A DNA stretch of 64,000 bases from Cuniculiplasma sp052315315 (GCA_052315315.1 JBLSDE010000002.1:33651-97650), one strand, 5' to 3'. Positions 25,823 to 35,032 are shown, numbered from the stretch's first letter. The notes: a model not told the origin generated them from the sequence alone. Made by a program: numbers and translations.

Positions 25823-27405
25823 ATTCCGCCCACCTCCGCAATCCACTGTGCCACGTAGAGGAAGCCCTCATTGAATTCAGGATCAAATTTGATATCAAGT
25901 CTTCCACCAACATCAACATCAAGCTTGGGTACAATAGTACCGTCATTATCCCTTTCAGTCTTAATATATATTTTGAATGCCGATGGATTTTTAATGTATT
26001 TCTTTACATAGGCGTTTGTATTTTTAAGTACCTCCAGTAATTGGATTGGGCTGTAATTGATTACAGCGCTTGGTAAGGTATCGGTCTTTGTAAATACAAA
26101 TGCGATCCTTGGTGTATTTCTTTCGATCCTTGAGGTTATTATGGAATGAAGTATTCTCATATATTCGAGGTCCTTTGTAGCCCACTCTCTGAATGTGGAG
26201 CAATCTATCATTATTAAATAGGCCCTCGAACGAAGAAGATACTCGAATCTTGTATTCATCAGTTGAGATCTTACGTTTTCCTTTCCACCCTGTAAGGTAT
26301 TGAACCTTTCTCCTGCGATATCATTTACACGAAGATAGGTTGTGTTTGTTCCGAAACGTTTTTTTCTCGTAAAGTTGAAGACAACTTCCCCAACCTTATC
26401 CATTGCGGTGAGTTCTGGAAATTTATGTTCCGCTATTATCCTCCTTAAGTACTCCTCCATTAATTCTATACCTGGATTTACCTCTATTGTGAGATTGGTC
26501 TTTGCCTCAATGTCTGGAAGGAAATGGAAAAAATACGCTAAAAATGTAGTTTTTCCAGAGGCAGGAGGACCTACCATTGCTATAAGTTCCCTTGGATCAA
26601 TTCTCTTATCTACACTTGTCTTCTGTTTCACATTACTTTCCATATCTAAATCACCTATGTTCGTCTGAGGGGGTGGACTGGGGTCAGGTTGAACAGGTTT
26701 TGGTGTCTCGGCTACAATCGTCTGAGATTTGCCGGAAACCTTTCCACCCGATTTTATAAAATCTATTCTCGCGTTTTTCGTGGCAGATCCCGAAACAATA
26801 TACATTATGCCGATAATAAATGGGATGGCCAGTAAATCTAAATAATTTCCAATGCTGAATTGAAATATCTGGAATATTATGCCAAGGAAAAGAGCACCTG
26901 CCCCAAGATCCCTTGAGGAGATGGTTATTAAAGTGAGAATTGCGGCCGCTATGTAAATTGGATACCACAGATGAATTATGTATATTAATTCTGCATTCCC
27001 CACATTCCCCGGAACCAAACTTCCATTGAAGTTGGGGTTAAGACCAATAAGTGGAATTTCAAAAATCATCCCCAAACCGGTTAAAAAACCTATTAGAGAA
27101 TACATCCTAGGGGCACCTGAAAGTGTCCTGTGTAGATGGCCTCCTGCCTGCCCTATTTTTCTTGAAGAGGATGCAGAAGCCCACATAAAGATAAATCCAA
27201 GATAGGGTATGAGAGATAGAATTATCCACACTCCCGTATGTGTAAGACCCTGCTTAGCCCTGTTATAATAGATATCTGGTGATGTGATAATTGCTCTGTT
27301 AGCTTTCGAAATTATTTTATATCTTGATAGGTACCAAATAATCATAACAAGGATAGCAAGGATCGTCATGACCTCCTGAAGCTGACTATATGAAGACATT
27401 TTCAC
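25819..27405 (-). CDS. Membrane-anchored TRAFAC-type GTPase
   Basis: A 528-residue protein with two parts. Residues 1-207 hold about six predicted membrane helices (VMTILAILVMIIWYLS, VWIILSLIPYLGFIFMWASA and so on). After a proline-rich linker (PKPVQPDPSPPPQTN, 236-249), residues 272-528 form a GTPase domain: G1 VGPPASGKTT (279-287), G3 NDIAGERF (361-368), G4 TKTD (439-442). The DxAGE and TKxD forms match GTPases of bacterial GTPase-associated systems better than Ras or translation factors. It overlaps the GAP1-like gene by four bases and follows the vWA-like gene by 12. Inferred role: nucleotide switch that recruits the soluble partners to the membrane. Confidence 0.8.
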   Translation of the reverse strand: MKMSSYSQLQEVMTILAILVMIIWYLSRYKIISKANRAIITSPDIYYNRAKQGLTHTGVWIILSLIPYLGFIFMWASASSSRKIGQAGGHLHRTLSGAPRMYSLIGFLTGLGMIFEIPLIGLNPNFNGSLVPGNVGNAELIYIIHLWYPIYIAAAILTLITISSRDLGAGALFLGIIFQIFQFSIGNYLDLLAIPFIIGIMYIVSGSATKNARIDFIKSGGKVSGKSQTIVAETPKPVQPDPSPPPQTNIGDLDMESNVKQKTSVDKRIDPRELIAMVGPPASGKTTFLAYFFHFLPDIEAKTNLTIEVNPGIELMEEYLRRIIAEHKFPELTAMDKVGEVVFNFTRKKRFGTNTTYLRVNDIAGERFNTLQGGKENVRSQLMNTRFEYLLRSRAYLIMIDCSTFREWATKDLEYMRILHSIITSRIERNTPRIAFVFTKTDTLPSAVINYSPIQLLEVLKNTNAYVKKYIKNPSAFKIYIKTERDNDGTIVPKLDVDVGGRLDIKFDPEFNEGFLYVAQWIAEVGGI

Positions 27406-27417
27406 ACCATCATGAGG

Positions 27418-29343
27418 TCATTTTCCCTTCTCTGCTATTCTGAATACTTCCTCGCCATTAACGTTATCCACCTTTCCCAGGCCTTCCTTCTCCATTCTCT
27501 TCCAGGCTCTGGAAACCTTTTCCTCTGGCAATCCGGTGGCACGTGCAATAGTCTTGTTTCTTGCCACACCAGTAATACTGCATTCTGAAAGTGTCTCACT
27601 TTTTACGGTTTGGTAATCCTTTTCCTCCTGATCCGCTGCACCGCTAATTATGTTAACTATTTGCTCCGAAGTTTTGTCGTTTTTGTCGTAGTAAATTTTT
27701 CCATCTCTGGCATCCTTTAAAATTATGGAGACACTGCTTCCGGATAACCCGTTATTATTCAGGTTTTGGACATATCTAATTACCTCCTCTGAAAATCCGT
27801 TAGGTGATCCAACTACAGATATTACATACATATTCATTTCAGAAGACATTGATAAAAGAGCAGCGTAGTGTTTAGACATATCCTTAATATTCAATGGAGT
27901 CTGATCCATGCCTGTTCCACCAAATTTGGATATTTGCTGGAAAGTTTCATCGTGTGCAATAAAAGTGAAATTAAAACTAAACCGCACATCAGGTTTAAAG
28001 ATACGTGATACGTTGAACATAGTAGTTACGCTTCTGCTTATGGTGGAAAAGTTCTCTCCTTCTTCACCTTTTATGCCTGTTCCATTTAAAGTCAACTGAG
28101 GTGAAATAAATGAAAACCCTTTCAAGGTTTCCTCCATGTCCCTAATCTTTCTTGTTATCTCCTTTTTTCTAATGATTGCATTAAATGACATAGAAGGAAC
28201 AAAAATTTCTACTGAATCCTTACCGGATAAAGATAGAAATGTGTTTTCGAAGAAAGCATCCCTTCTCAACCTGGCCTGATCAGCAGAAACTGAATATGAT
28301 GAGTCAAAGGTTGAATTTGATCCTCCACTAAGTGATATTGTTATTGACTTTAATGAATCAAGAGACTTAAGTGGATTAAGTACCATAGATGGATAGGTTT
28401 CTCTTGCCTCTTCGAGTAAGGAATCCAATCTCTTCTCTTCTATATCCTTCAGCACTGGGTTTGACCTCATCTCAAAATCGGTCTGAAGTTTTCCCTTTTC
28501 ACTTTCCACCTCTGCAATTTTTCCTTTGATTTTAATGTTAAAATCGTTAAATCCTCTTATCAAGGAATCAAGATCCTTTTTTCTAAGTTCATCAACATTT
28601 CCTGATTGAGCAAGAGCGAGAATTCCTCTGAAGTCGTCATTTAATTTTAAGAGTTCAGGTGAAGATAACAACTCCCTAAGTTCCTTTTCGACCTGCATCC
28701 TTTTATTTTCAAGGTTCATTACTCTCTTGATTGCATTTTCATAATTTATGAACATTTTTCTGATCTGTCCTGGATCTTTCTGAATATAGCCTATTATCCC
28801 CTCAGAAATTTTATCGAATCGGGTTCTGTACTTCTCTTCCATACCCTTGGATATCTCTCCTCTCACATTCTTGCCAGACAATATATCTATAGAACCAAGA
28901 AAATCTTCCATGTTTTCCTCATACCAATCTTTTATGAGTCTGTAAATCTGGTCATCCTTATTCATCAAAAGGGTTGTTATGGACTCACTGTTAAGGGAAT
29001 CAATCCTCGAAAATTTGTCAAGCTTCTCCATAGCTTCGTACTCGTCATCTGAAAATTTGGAAATAATTCTTGAAATATCACTATCATTTATCGTCTTTCC
29101 CTCTATCTCTTTTTTTAACGCAAGGGCAATCTTGAGCTGAGCTAATTTAAAATTTGCAAGTCCACTCTGCATTACCTGCGTGGAGAGGCTTTCGCCGCAT
29201 TTTGTCTCCATATATGAATACAAAGATTCAAGTTCAGCAAAAAGTCTTTTCTTCGATACAAGATCCATCCTTATAATTTCGTTAAGGTCTCTTGAGGATT
29301 CAGTATAAGATCTTCTTAAATTTGATAAGCAATCACTTTCCAT
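27418..29343 (-). CDS. Coiled-coil protein with vWA-like domain and C-terminal winged helix
   Basis: A 641-residue protein opening the operon. Numbering from an alternative upstream ATG (29361), residues 1-330 are coiled-coil (NLENKRMQVEKELRELLSS, GKIAEVESEKGKLQTDFEM). Residues 420-575 read as a vWA fold: strand-loop QLTLNGTGIKG where MIDAS DxSxS would lie, strand RFSFNFTFIAHDETF, GGTGMDQTPL (the MIDAS threonine loop), and strand MYVISVVGSPNGFSEEVIRY. The metal-binding aspartate and serines are replaced by NGTGI, so metal binding is doubtful. Residues 585-645 form a winged helix (NKTIARATGLPEEKVSRAWK). ATG 29343 has a GAGGT site six bases upstream. Probably a regulatory or adaptor component. 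Confidence 0.65.
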   Translation of the reverse strand: MESDCLSNLRRSYTESSRDLNEIIRMDLVSKKRLFAELESLYSYMETKCGESLSTQVMQSGLANFKLAQLKIALALKKEIEGKTINDSDISRIISKFSDDEYEAMEKLDKFSRIDSLNSESITTLLMNKDDQIYRLIKDWYEENMEDFLGSIDILSGKNVRGEISKGMEEKYRTRFDKISEGIIGYIQKDPGQIRKMFINYENAIKRVMNLENKRMQVEKELRELLSSPELLKLNDDFRGILALAQSGNVDELRKKDLDSLIRGFNDFNIKIKGKIAEVESEKGKLQTDFEMRSNPVLKDIEEKRLDSLLEEARETYPSMVLNPLKSLDSLKSITISLSGGSNSTFDSSYSVSADQARLRRDAFFENTFLSLSGKDSVEIFVPSMSFNAIIRKKEITRKIRDMEETLKGFSFISPQLTLNGTGIKGEEGENFSTISRSVTTMFNVSRIFKPDVRFSFNFTFIAHDETFQQISKFGGTGMDQTPLNIKDMSKHYAALLSMSSEMNMYVISVVGSPNGFSEEVIRYVQNLNNNGLSGSSVSIILKDARDGKIYYDKNDKTSEQIVNIISGAADQEEKDYQTVKSETLSECSITGVARNKTIARATGLPEEKVSRAWKRMEKEGLGKVDNVNGEEVFRIAEKGK

Positions 29344-29438
29344 GCTATACCTCAATAACATAATAGCAATCCATTTATATATATTGCTTTTCTCAAAGAT
29401 AGAAAAATCTTAATAACAAAATAAGAATAAATAAGATA

Positions 29439-30260
29439 ATGCTGCCCCCTGAAAGTAGTCGAATCGAGTTTCTAATATCGGAAGTAGAAAAAGTCAGTGA
29501 TTCCAAATTTTTCATTGTAGTGTCCGATGTTTTAAAGAATTCCGGCTTCAAATCAGTGGATTTGTGCCTGGATCTTCTTGAAGAAAATCTGATTAAACAG
29601 GTTAATCCAGAAGTGCAATCAAAGGAAATATTTGTTGGCCTTTATGGCGGAGCACATTTCTCATCATCATCTCTGATGCGTATGAAATTCCTAATTGCAA
29701 AGTATGCAATTAAGATGATACCAGTTGGAGATCTATCCTCACTCTTCTCCGCTTTTGTTAAGATTGGAATTACTAAAGGTAACCCGGGTCTTTATAAAGA
29801 GCTAGGGATTAAGTATTTCAATGTGCCTCTTGAGGATCTGGTGGCAGATTTTGAGGAAAAAACCAGTCACATCTCCTTTTTTCCACTGAGTAAGGATGAC
29901 ATCAACTCCATAATAATGGGTAACATTTCAAAATCAGGGTCAGTTTCCAATATGAGTGGAAAGTCTCTGAAATTTTACAGTCAGAATAAGGCTTTTTTAT
30001 CCTATGTTGATTCCATTAAGATTAAATTTGGACTTGGGGATGAAATCCTTGGAAATGATTATGGCTTAGGGGAATCTGTTTTTACTGATATCAGGTATGA
30101 TCCCTTCGGAAATGATCCTTCCTTACTAAGAAATTACCTTAAACAGATAAATGAAAGCATAACCTTATTCAAATCATCTATAGAACAACCATTTATAGGG
30201 CTATTCAGTTCAGAATTTATAAGATACTCATCAAAGGATAGTGGTGTTTGGAATGACTAA
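29439..30260 (+). CDS. Unknown alpha/beta protein coupled to the third AAA ATPase
   Basis: A 273-residue soluble protein not recognised as any family. The N-terminal half looks alpha/beta (KFFIVVSDVLKNSG, EIFVGLYGGAHFSSSSLMRM, YAIKMIPVGDL). The C-terminal half has SFFPLSKDDINSIIMGNISK and FIGLFSSEFIRYS. A CTTAATAAC box about 25 bases before ATG 29439 suggests a leaderless start, divergent from the vWA-like gene. Its stop overlaps the AAA gene start (ATGACTAA), so the two are co-made and presumably work as a pair. Confidence 0.65.
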   Translation: MLPPESSRIEFLISEVEKVSDSKFFIVVSDVLKNSGFKSVDLCLDLLEENLIKQVNPEVQSKEIFVGLYGGAHFSSSSLMRMKFLIAKYAIKMIPVGDLSSLFSAFVKIGITKGNPGLYKELGIKYFNVPLEDLVADFEEKTSHISFFPLSKDDINSIIMGNISKSGSVSNMSGKSLKFYSQNKAFLSYVDSIKIKFGLGDEILGNDYGLGESVFTDIRYDPFGNDPSLLRNYLKQINESITLFKSSIEQPFIGLFSSEFIRYSSKDSGVWND

Positions 30261-31362
30261 GGGGAGAAACTTAAGTAATTTACTGAGGGAAGGTTTGGAG
30301 TACGAATCGACAGGACAAAGGGAGAAAGCTGCTCAGTGCTATGAGCAATCCATTCAGATATTGAAGGACGAAATGAAAACTGTAGACATCATCCAACAGG
30401 AGGTTTTAAAAAGACAGATACGTTCCCTTGAGAGTGCAATTCAAAAGATGAATCTGCCAAAAAAAGGAAAGGTTGTAGAAGATCTTCCTAAGGATGAGGC
30501 CATGGCATTGCTTCAGGAGCTTGGATTATCCGTATCCCAGGGAGAAGGCCCATCCTTAAAGGAAGTTGTGGGGATGGAGGATCTAAAGAAGGAGTTATTC
30601 ACAAAAATAATCTATCCCCTTAAGTTTCCAGATCTTGCCAAGGAGTTTAATATAAACGCTGGTGGCGGTTTGCTATTATATGGTCCACCGGGAAATGGAA
30701 AAACGTTTATAGTTAGGGCACTTGCAAAGGAAGTTAGTATGAATTTCATCTATGTTAATCCATCATCCTTGTTCAGCCAGTGGTTTGGAAATTTTGAGAA
30801 AAATATAAGTTCGCTGTTCAGGGCCGCAAAGCTTCTTTCACCATCCATACTGTTCTTTGACGAACTTGACAGCCTTTTCCCATCAAGGGACCAGAGCACA
30901 AGTGACGCTTCAAGAAGAGGAGTATCACAGTTTCTCAATGAAATGGGTGGCTTTAGAGATGATCCATCAAAGCCTGTTCTGATTCTTGGGGCAACCAACG
31001 TTCCATGGCAACTTGATCCTGCCGTTACAAGACCAGGTCGGTTTGACAGGTTAATTTACATACCTCCTCCTGACAAAGAGTCCAGATCGGAGATTGTAAG
31101 GCAGTATATGTCAAAGGTTGCAAGAAAGGGTGAAATCGATTTTGATAAGATCGGTGAATTGACCGACGGTTACAGTGCTGCTGATATGGAATATCTCTGT
31201 AAATACTCCTCCCAGAAAGCATTTATGCGATCTGTTGAGGGAAAAGGAGATGAGATGGTTACAATGGAAACCTTCCTCGAATCTCTAAAGGTGATTAAGC
31301 CTTCAATAAACAGAAATGTTTTGGAAAAGTACCAAAAATTTGAAAAGGAAAGAAAGGAATAA
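30253..31362 (+). CDS. Vps4/CdvC-type AAA ATPase with MIT domain (3 of 3)
   Basis: A 369-residue AAA ATPase. It has the clearest MIT-like N-terminus of the three: LLREGLEYESTGQREKAAQCYEQSI (quoted here only in part: LREGLEYEST, GQREKAAQCYEQS), a helical hairpin typical of Vps4. AAA core: Walker A GPPGNGKT (about 144-151), pore loop SQWFG with the tryptophan found in Vps4 (KWxG), Walker B ILFFDELDS, sensor GATNVPWQLDPAV, and RPGRFDRLIYIPPPD with both arginine fingers. ATG 30253 overlaps the upstream stop; GTG 30241 is an alternative. It is the canonical member of the set and the most likely partner of the MIM-bearing Snf7-like protein at 22057-22665. Confidence 0.88.
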   Translation: MTKGRNLSNLLREGLEYESTGQREKAAQCYEQSIQILKDEMKTVDIIQQEVLKRQIRSLESAIQKMNLPKKGKVVEDLPKDEAMALLQELGLSVSQGEGPSLKEVVGMEDLKKELFTKIIYPLKFPDLAKEFNINAGGGLLLYGPPGNGKTFIVRALAKEVSMNFIYVNPSSLFSQWFGNFEKNISSLFRAAKLLSPSILFFDELDSLFPSRDQSTSDASRRGVSQFLNEMGGFRDDPSKPVLILGATNVPWQLDPAVTRPGRFDRLIYIPPPDKESRSEIVRQYMSKVARKGEIDFDKIGELTDGYSAADMEYLCKYSSQKAFMRSVEGKGDEMVTMETFLESLKVIKPSINRNVLEKYQKFEKERKE

Positions 31363-31878
31363 TCAATTAAACTTGTCATAAAACCAATAGGAATCCCATG
31401 GCGATGTGATGAGAACATCGCCGTCCATGAATTTTCTATCTATAAGCTTACCGTAAATGCACATTCTTCTTTCCTCGAATAAAACTTCATATTCATCAGG
31501 CATCGCTGAGGAATAAAAGATAAAGAATGCCCTGAAAAGTGTAAGTGTGATTTCGGAATTTACTTCCCCAATGCTTTTGTTATTTGCCTGTACATAGTGT
31601 GCAACAGTTTCGAGCCCCAAATCGAGTATTTTCTTTTTTACATCTATGTCAGGGTTATTGCCTTTGCTACCATTTCCAAGATTTCTGCACTCCACAATTT
31701 CAATTGGTATGTTTCCATATTTTGAAAAGAGAAAATCATAGACATCCTGACTGGAATTTTCCAGTGTAATAAAAATCCTGGAGGGATCAATTCCAGAGAG
31801 ATAATTTTCCAGTGATTTAAGACTCCTCTCTTTCCCCAAATCGTCCAGAACCTCATATATTATTATTTTTCCTGACAT
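31363..31878 (-). CDS. Unknown protein co-transcribed with aCPSF1
   Basis: A 171-residue protein of unknown family, perhaps alpha/beta at the start (GKIIIYEVLDDLG, SRIFITLENSSQDVYDFLF, PIEIVECRNLG) with a C-terminal beta part (YEVLFEERRMCIYGKLI). Only seven bases separate its ATG from the aCPSF1 stop, so it shares that transcript. It ends next to the convergent third AAA gene. It could be a partner in RNA 3'-end processing or belong to the AAA locus; the sequence does not decide. Confidence 0.6.
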   Translation of the reverse strand: MSGKIIIYEVLDDLGKERSLKSLENYLSGIDPSRIFITLENSSQDVYDFLFSKYGNIPIEIVECRNLGNGSKGNNPDIDVKKKILDLGLETVAHYVQANNKSIGEVNSEITLTLFRAFFIFYSSAMPDEYEVLFEERRMCIYGKLIDRKFMDGDVLITSPWDSYWFYDKFN

Positions 31879-31885
31879 ATTACCA

Positions 31886-33808
31886 CTAATACAGTCTTAT
31901 AGTCTCCAGGTTTTTTAATGCATAGGCTTCTATCCCGAATCTCTGTTTTACCTGTCTTGCAAAGTCCTGAGCTTTTTCACTCTCACCATGATTCACAAGG
32001 ATTCTGTTGGGTTTCGGCATCATGGTGGCTATATATGAAAACAGTTGCTTCTTGTCAGAATGACCGGAAAAGCCCTCTGCAACTTCCACATCTATTTTTA
32101 CCTCATAGGTGGATTGCTTGCCACCTTCACTTAAGGTGATTTCTCTTGCACCCCTCTGTATTCTTCTACCCAGTGTCCCCTCTGCCTGATATCCAACAAA
32201 TACAAGGGCGTGTTTTGGAGAATCAACCCATGATCTAAAGTACTCCATAACAGGTCCACCATTCATCATACCTGATGTTGCCAGTACAACTTTATTTTCA
32301 GTGGAATCACATATGGATGCTCTCTGCTCTCTTGTTTCTACCTTCTTAAAAATTGGATTCATAAAAGGATTTTCGCGTTGTACCATTATCTGTTCTCGAA
32401 GATCCCTATTGAGGTATTCAGGATATGCCGCGTGTATGGAAGTAGCCTCCATGATCATTCCATCCAGATATACAGGAAACTCTGGTAGAATCCCTTTTCT
32501 CACGGCCTCTTCAAGAACCATCATTACCTCCTGGCTCCTCCCTACTGCAAAAACTGGTATCAGAACCGATCCTCCCTTTTCAAAGGTTCTCTTTATTATA
32601 TTAATAAGGGTTTCAGCTGCGTCTTTCCGGGTTTTATGATAATCGTCTCTGCCTGCATAGGTACTTTCGGTCATGAAGGTTTCAACCCTCGGAAAATGAT
32701 TATTTGCCATATTGAATAGCCAGGTCTTTTCAAATTTTACATCACCGCTCAGAACCACATTATACAGGCCTTCTCCAATATGAAGATGTACACTTGCGGA
32801 ACCCAAAATGTGGCCTGCATTGTAAAAGGTTAATCTCACATCTGGAGTTATATCTGTCGTTTCATTGTATTTTAGAACAACCGTTCTCTTCAATTCCTCC
32901 CGAATATGCTTTGTATCATATGGTGATTTGTAGCCTTCTGCGTGTGCCACCTTTATAAAATCATTTTGAAGCAATATGGCAAGGTCTCTTGTGGGTTGAG
33001 TCATATATATTGGCCCCTCATATCCATACTTATAGAGCATTGGTGCCATTCCAGAGTGATCAAGGTGGGCGTGTGTCAATATTACCGCATCTATTGAATC
33101 GAGAGGTTGTACCTCCGGCAGATAGAGATATGGTGCTCCTTCCCATGGCCTCTCTCCAGCACTGTTTGTATTCATCATTCCACAGTCTATGAGTATCTTG
33201 GAATTATTTGTCGAAACTAACGTTGCACTCCTTCCAACTTCCCTGTGACCACCAAGTGCTGTTAGTCGAACCCATGTTTCCCCAACCATTGTTGGAGAAT
33301 TAAGTTTCATTCCCAGACTGTTCAGAAATTTTTTTCTCTCGTCCTTAACTTCTCTCAAATACTCTCGTACTTCTTTTACTGTGTGAGAATGCATAGGAGG
33401 GGCCCTCACAATCCTTGGTGCCCATTTGGTTTCGTTCTTTATATTCTTAATGTATTCCATGTCTCTCTGATTAATCAGAGAAGGTTCATCCAGTTCAATG
33501 ACAACTTCGCCTGTATCCGGCTCAAAATAAATGTCCCTTAGACCAGCAGATTCCGGCAAAATTTCTCTTACCTTCTTTTCGGCCACATCTTCCTTTTCAA
33601 GTATACTTGGATCAGGTCTGATTGCGATTCTTCGCCTTATTTCCTGGGCGACCTGCCTTGCTATGTCATCTCTGTTTGCAAAGAGGTCCTCGTTCTTTGT
33701 ATAGACCACTATATTAGGTCCTTCGTACACTACATCCGTTATCCCGTTGTCTGGCACAAGCTTGTTAAAGATTGCCCTAGCGTCTTCAATATAATCTCTG
33801 AAAGCCAT
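31886..33808 (-). CDS. aCPSF1/FttA, beta-CASP ribonuclease and transcription termination factor
   Basis: A 640-residue archaeal CPSF73 homolog that cleaves nascent RNA after U-rich stretches and terminates transcription. Domains in order: two N-terminal KH domains (1-150), metallo-beta-lactamase core with LTHAHLDHSGMAP, FYNAGHILGSASVHLHIG and LSGDVKFEKT, and the beta-CASP region with PVFAVGRSQEVMMVLEEA and GMMNGGPVMEY. The C-terminal motif is FSGHSDKKQLF then ILVNHGESEKAQDF. All metal ligands look present. It is a near-universal archaeal gene, 40 bases from the proteasome gene. Confidence 0.95.
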   Translation of the reverse strand: MAFRDYIEDARAIFNKLVPDNGITDVVYEGPNIVVYTKNEDLFANRDDIARQVAQEIRRRIAIRPDPSILEKEDVAEKKVREILPESAGLRDIYFEPDTGEVVIELDEPSLINQRDMEYIKNIKNETKWAPRIVRAPPMHSHTVKEVREYLREVKDERKKFLNSLGMKLNSPTMVGETWVRLTALGGHREVGRSATLVSTNNSKILIDCGMMNTNSAGERPWEGAPYLYLPEVQPLDSIDAVILTHAHLDHSGMAPMLYKYGYEGPIYMTQPTRDLAILLQNDFIKVAHAEGYKSPYDTKHIREELKRTVVLKYNETTDITPDVRLTFYNAGHILGSASVHLHIGEGLYNVVLSGDVKFEKTWLFNMANNHFPRVETFMTESTYAGRDDYHKTRKDAAETLINIIKRTFEKGGSVLIPVFAVGRSQEVMMVLEEAVRKGILPEFPVYLDGMIMEATSIHAAYPEYLNRDLREQIMVQRENPFMNPIFKKVETREQRASICDSTENKVVLATSGMMNGGPVMEYFRSWVDSPKHALVFVGYQAEGTLGRRIQRGAREITLSEGGKQSTYEVKIDVEVAEGFSGHSDKKQLFSYIATMMPKPNRILVNHGESEKAQDFARQVKQRFGIEAYALKNLETIRLY

Positions 33809-33851
33809 TTAAAAAAACACCTGAAAAATTTTTAAATTATAAAATGGTATA

Positions 33852-34484
33852 TTAAAGGGTCAATTTTAATTTTTTGATTCTATCCAGGACTTCGGTTTCT
33901 TCAAGCTTCCTGAATCCGTCGTTGGTTATTACTGCAACATCAATCATTCCACCAGAGGCTGAATCTCTGGATTTAGCAGCTGTTATTCCCCTAATTACAA
34001 GATCTATACCATCATCAACCTTCATATCAGGGCTGTACATGGATTCCAGTACACCGTATACATATGGGGATCCAGATCCTGTACTTACATAAATATCCTC
34101 AACGGAGCCTCCTGCAGCATCTACAGAAAATACGTGCGGCTTTGTGTCGATTCCTGCAATAAGAATCTGAACCATGTATGGATAGTACTTGGTCTGGTTC
34201 AAAATATTTGATAGAAGAGTTGCAGCTGCTGAAATTGGCATATTTATCTTTCTCTGTAATCTGTAGAGTTCCAGTTCAGCCTTCATGTATCTAACAAGGA
34301 CCTGAGCATCTCCAACAAGACCGGCAATGGTCATTCCAGCCTTTGTGTCTATCTGGAAGAGCTTCTGTCCATTCTTGTGTGCTATGAAGTGTTCCATAGT
34401 AACTCTCCTCTCAGTTGCCATTACAACTGCATCCTTAAGTGTAATTGCCACTGTAGTTGTTCCAGTCTCCATTACTTTTTCCAT
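33852..34484 (-). CDS. psmB: Proteasome subunit beta
   Basis: Catalytic beta subunit of the 20S proteasome. The protein begins with an eight-residue propeptide MEKVMETG that is cut before the nucleophile threonine (TTTVAITLKDAVVMATERRV), just as in Thermoplasma. Lys in TERRVT..HKNGQKLF, SDxxSGG as RDSASGGMIDVAV and GSGSPYVYGVLE are canonical. I moved the start from GTG 34505 to ATG 34484: GGAGTG lies six bases upstream and the propeptide then has the known length. Target proteins come from the AAA unfoldases elsewhere; the local Vps4-like ATPases lack the C-terminal HbYX motif. Confidence 0.97.
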   Translation of the reverse strand: MEKVMETGTTTVAITLKDAVVMATERRVTMEHFIAHKNGQKLFQIDTKAGMTIAGLVGDAQVLVRYMKAELELYRLQRKINMPISAAATLLSNILNQTKYYPYMVQILIAGIDTKPHVFSVDAAGGSVEDIYVSTGSGSPYVYGVLESMYSPDMKVDDGIDLVIRGITAAKSRDSASGGMIDVAVITNDGFRKLEETEVLDRIKKLKLTL

Positions 34485-34518
34485 TAATTTCACTCCTACA
34501 CTCACAATTCACAATATG

Positions 34519-34528
34519 TATTAAATAC
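34519..34528 (-). promoter_or_regulatory. TATA box of psmB
   Basis: On the minus strand GTATTTAATA lies about 35 bases before ATG 34484. Transcription from about 34498 would leave a short leader that carries the GGAGTG ribosome binding site. Confidence 0.45.
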
Positions 34529-34608
34529 TTTTCAATTTTTATTGGCATTTTGGCACAGGGGAATATCATATAACAACTCATTTAAATATTCCATAACTAT
34601 CACGTTTT

Positions 34609-35031
34609 ATGGTTCTAACTGCTGAAGACATTATGAGTTCATTACCTCAGGTTCTTCCACCAGATCTTACTGTCGAAGCAGCAACCAAAATAATGGTTTC
34701 TGAGAAAAGGGGATTTGTTCTTGTTGGGAATGGAGGAAATATAACTGGGATTGCAACTGAATGGGATTTTGTAAGTAAGGTTCTGTCTCCTGGAAAGGAT
34801 CCCAAAAATATAACAATTGGAGAAATAATGAGTAAGGAGATAAAAAGTGTTGATCCGGATACTCCTACAAGAAAAGTAACTGTAATTATGAGCAAGAATG
34901 GTATTAGAAGGATCCTCGTTGGTAAGGATGGTAAATACACTGGAATAATTACCTCAAGAGACATTCTCAGGATCTTTGAAGATTATGTTGAAAACGTTGA
35001 AAATATAGCAGGAAAATACGGACTACGCTGA
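34609..35031 (+). CDS. CBS-pair domain protein
   Basis: A 140-residue protein made of two CBS motifs: DIMSSLPQVLPPDLTVEAAT with KRGFVLVGNGGNITGIATEWD, and EIMSKEIKSVDPDTPTRKVT with NGIRRILVGKDGKYTGIITSRD. Such pairs bind adenine nucleotides or S-adenosylmethionine and report cell energy state. An ATTTAAATATT box 25 bases before the ATG gives a leaderless start. It stands alone between divergent psmB and the convergent exonuclease gene, so its partner protein is unknown. Confidence 0.92.
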   Translation: MVLTAEDIMSSLPQVLPPDLTVEAATKIMVSEKRGFVLVGNGGNITGIATEWDFVSKVLSPGKDPKNITIGEIMSKEIKSVDPDTPTRKVTVIMSKNGIRRILVGKDGKYTGIITSRDILRIFEDYVENVENIAGKYGLR

Positions 35032-35032
35032 T

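Noticed and set aside
24095..25846. GTG 25846 as start of the GAP1-like protein
   Set aside because: TTG 25822 has a GGAGGTG site at good spacing and overlaps the upstream stop; the GTG start would use none.
27418..29343. DSSYS at residues 353-357 as the MIDAS DxSxS of the vWA domain
   Set aside because: It lies about 130 residues before the GGT loop, too far for a vWA core, and is not at the end of a hydrophobic strand. The NGTGI loop fits the spacing better.
33852..34505. GTG 34505 as proteasome beta start
   Set aside because: ATG 34484 has a GGAGTG site and gives the eight-residue propeptide known from Thermoplasma.
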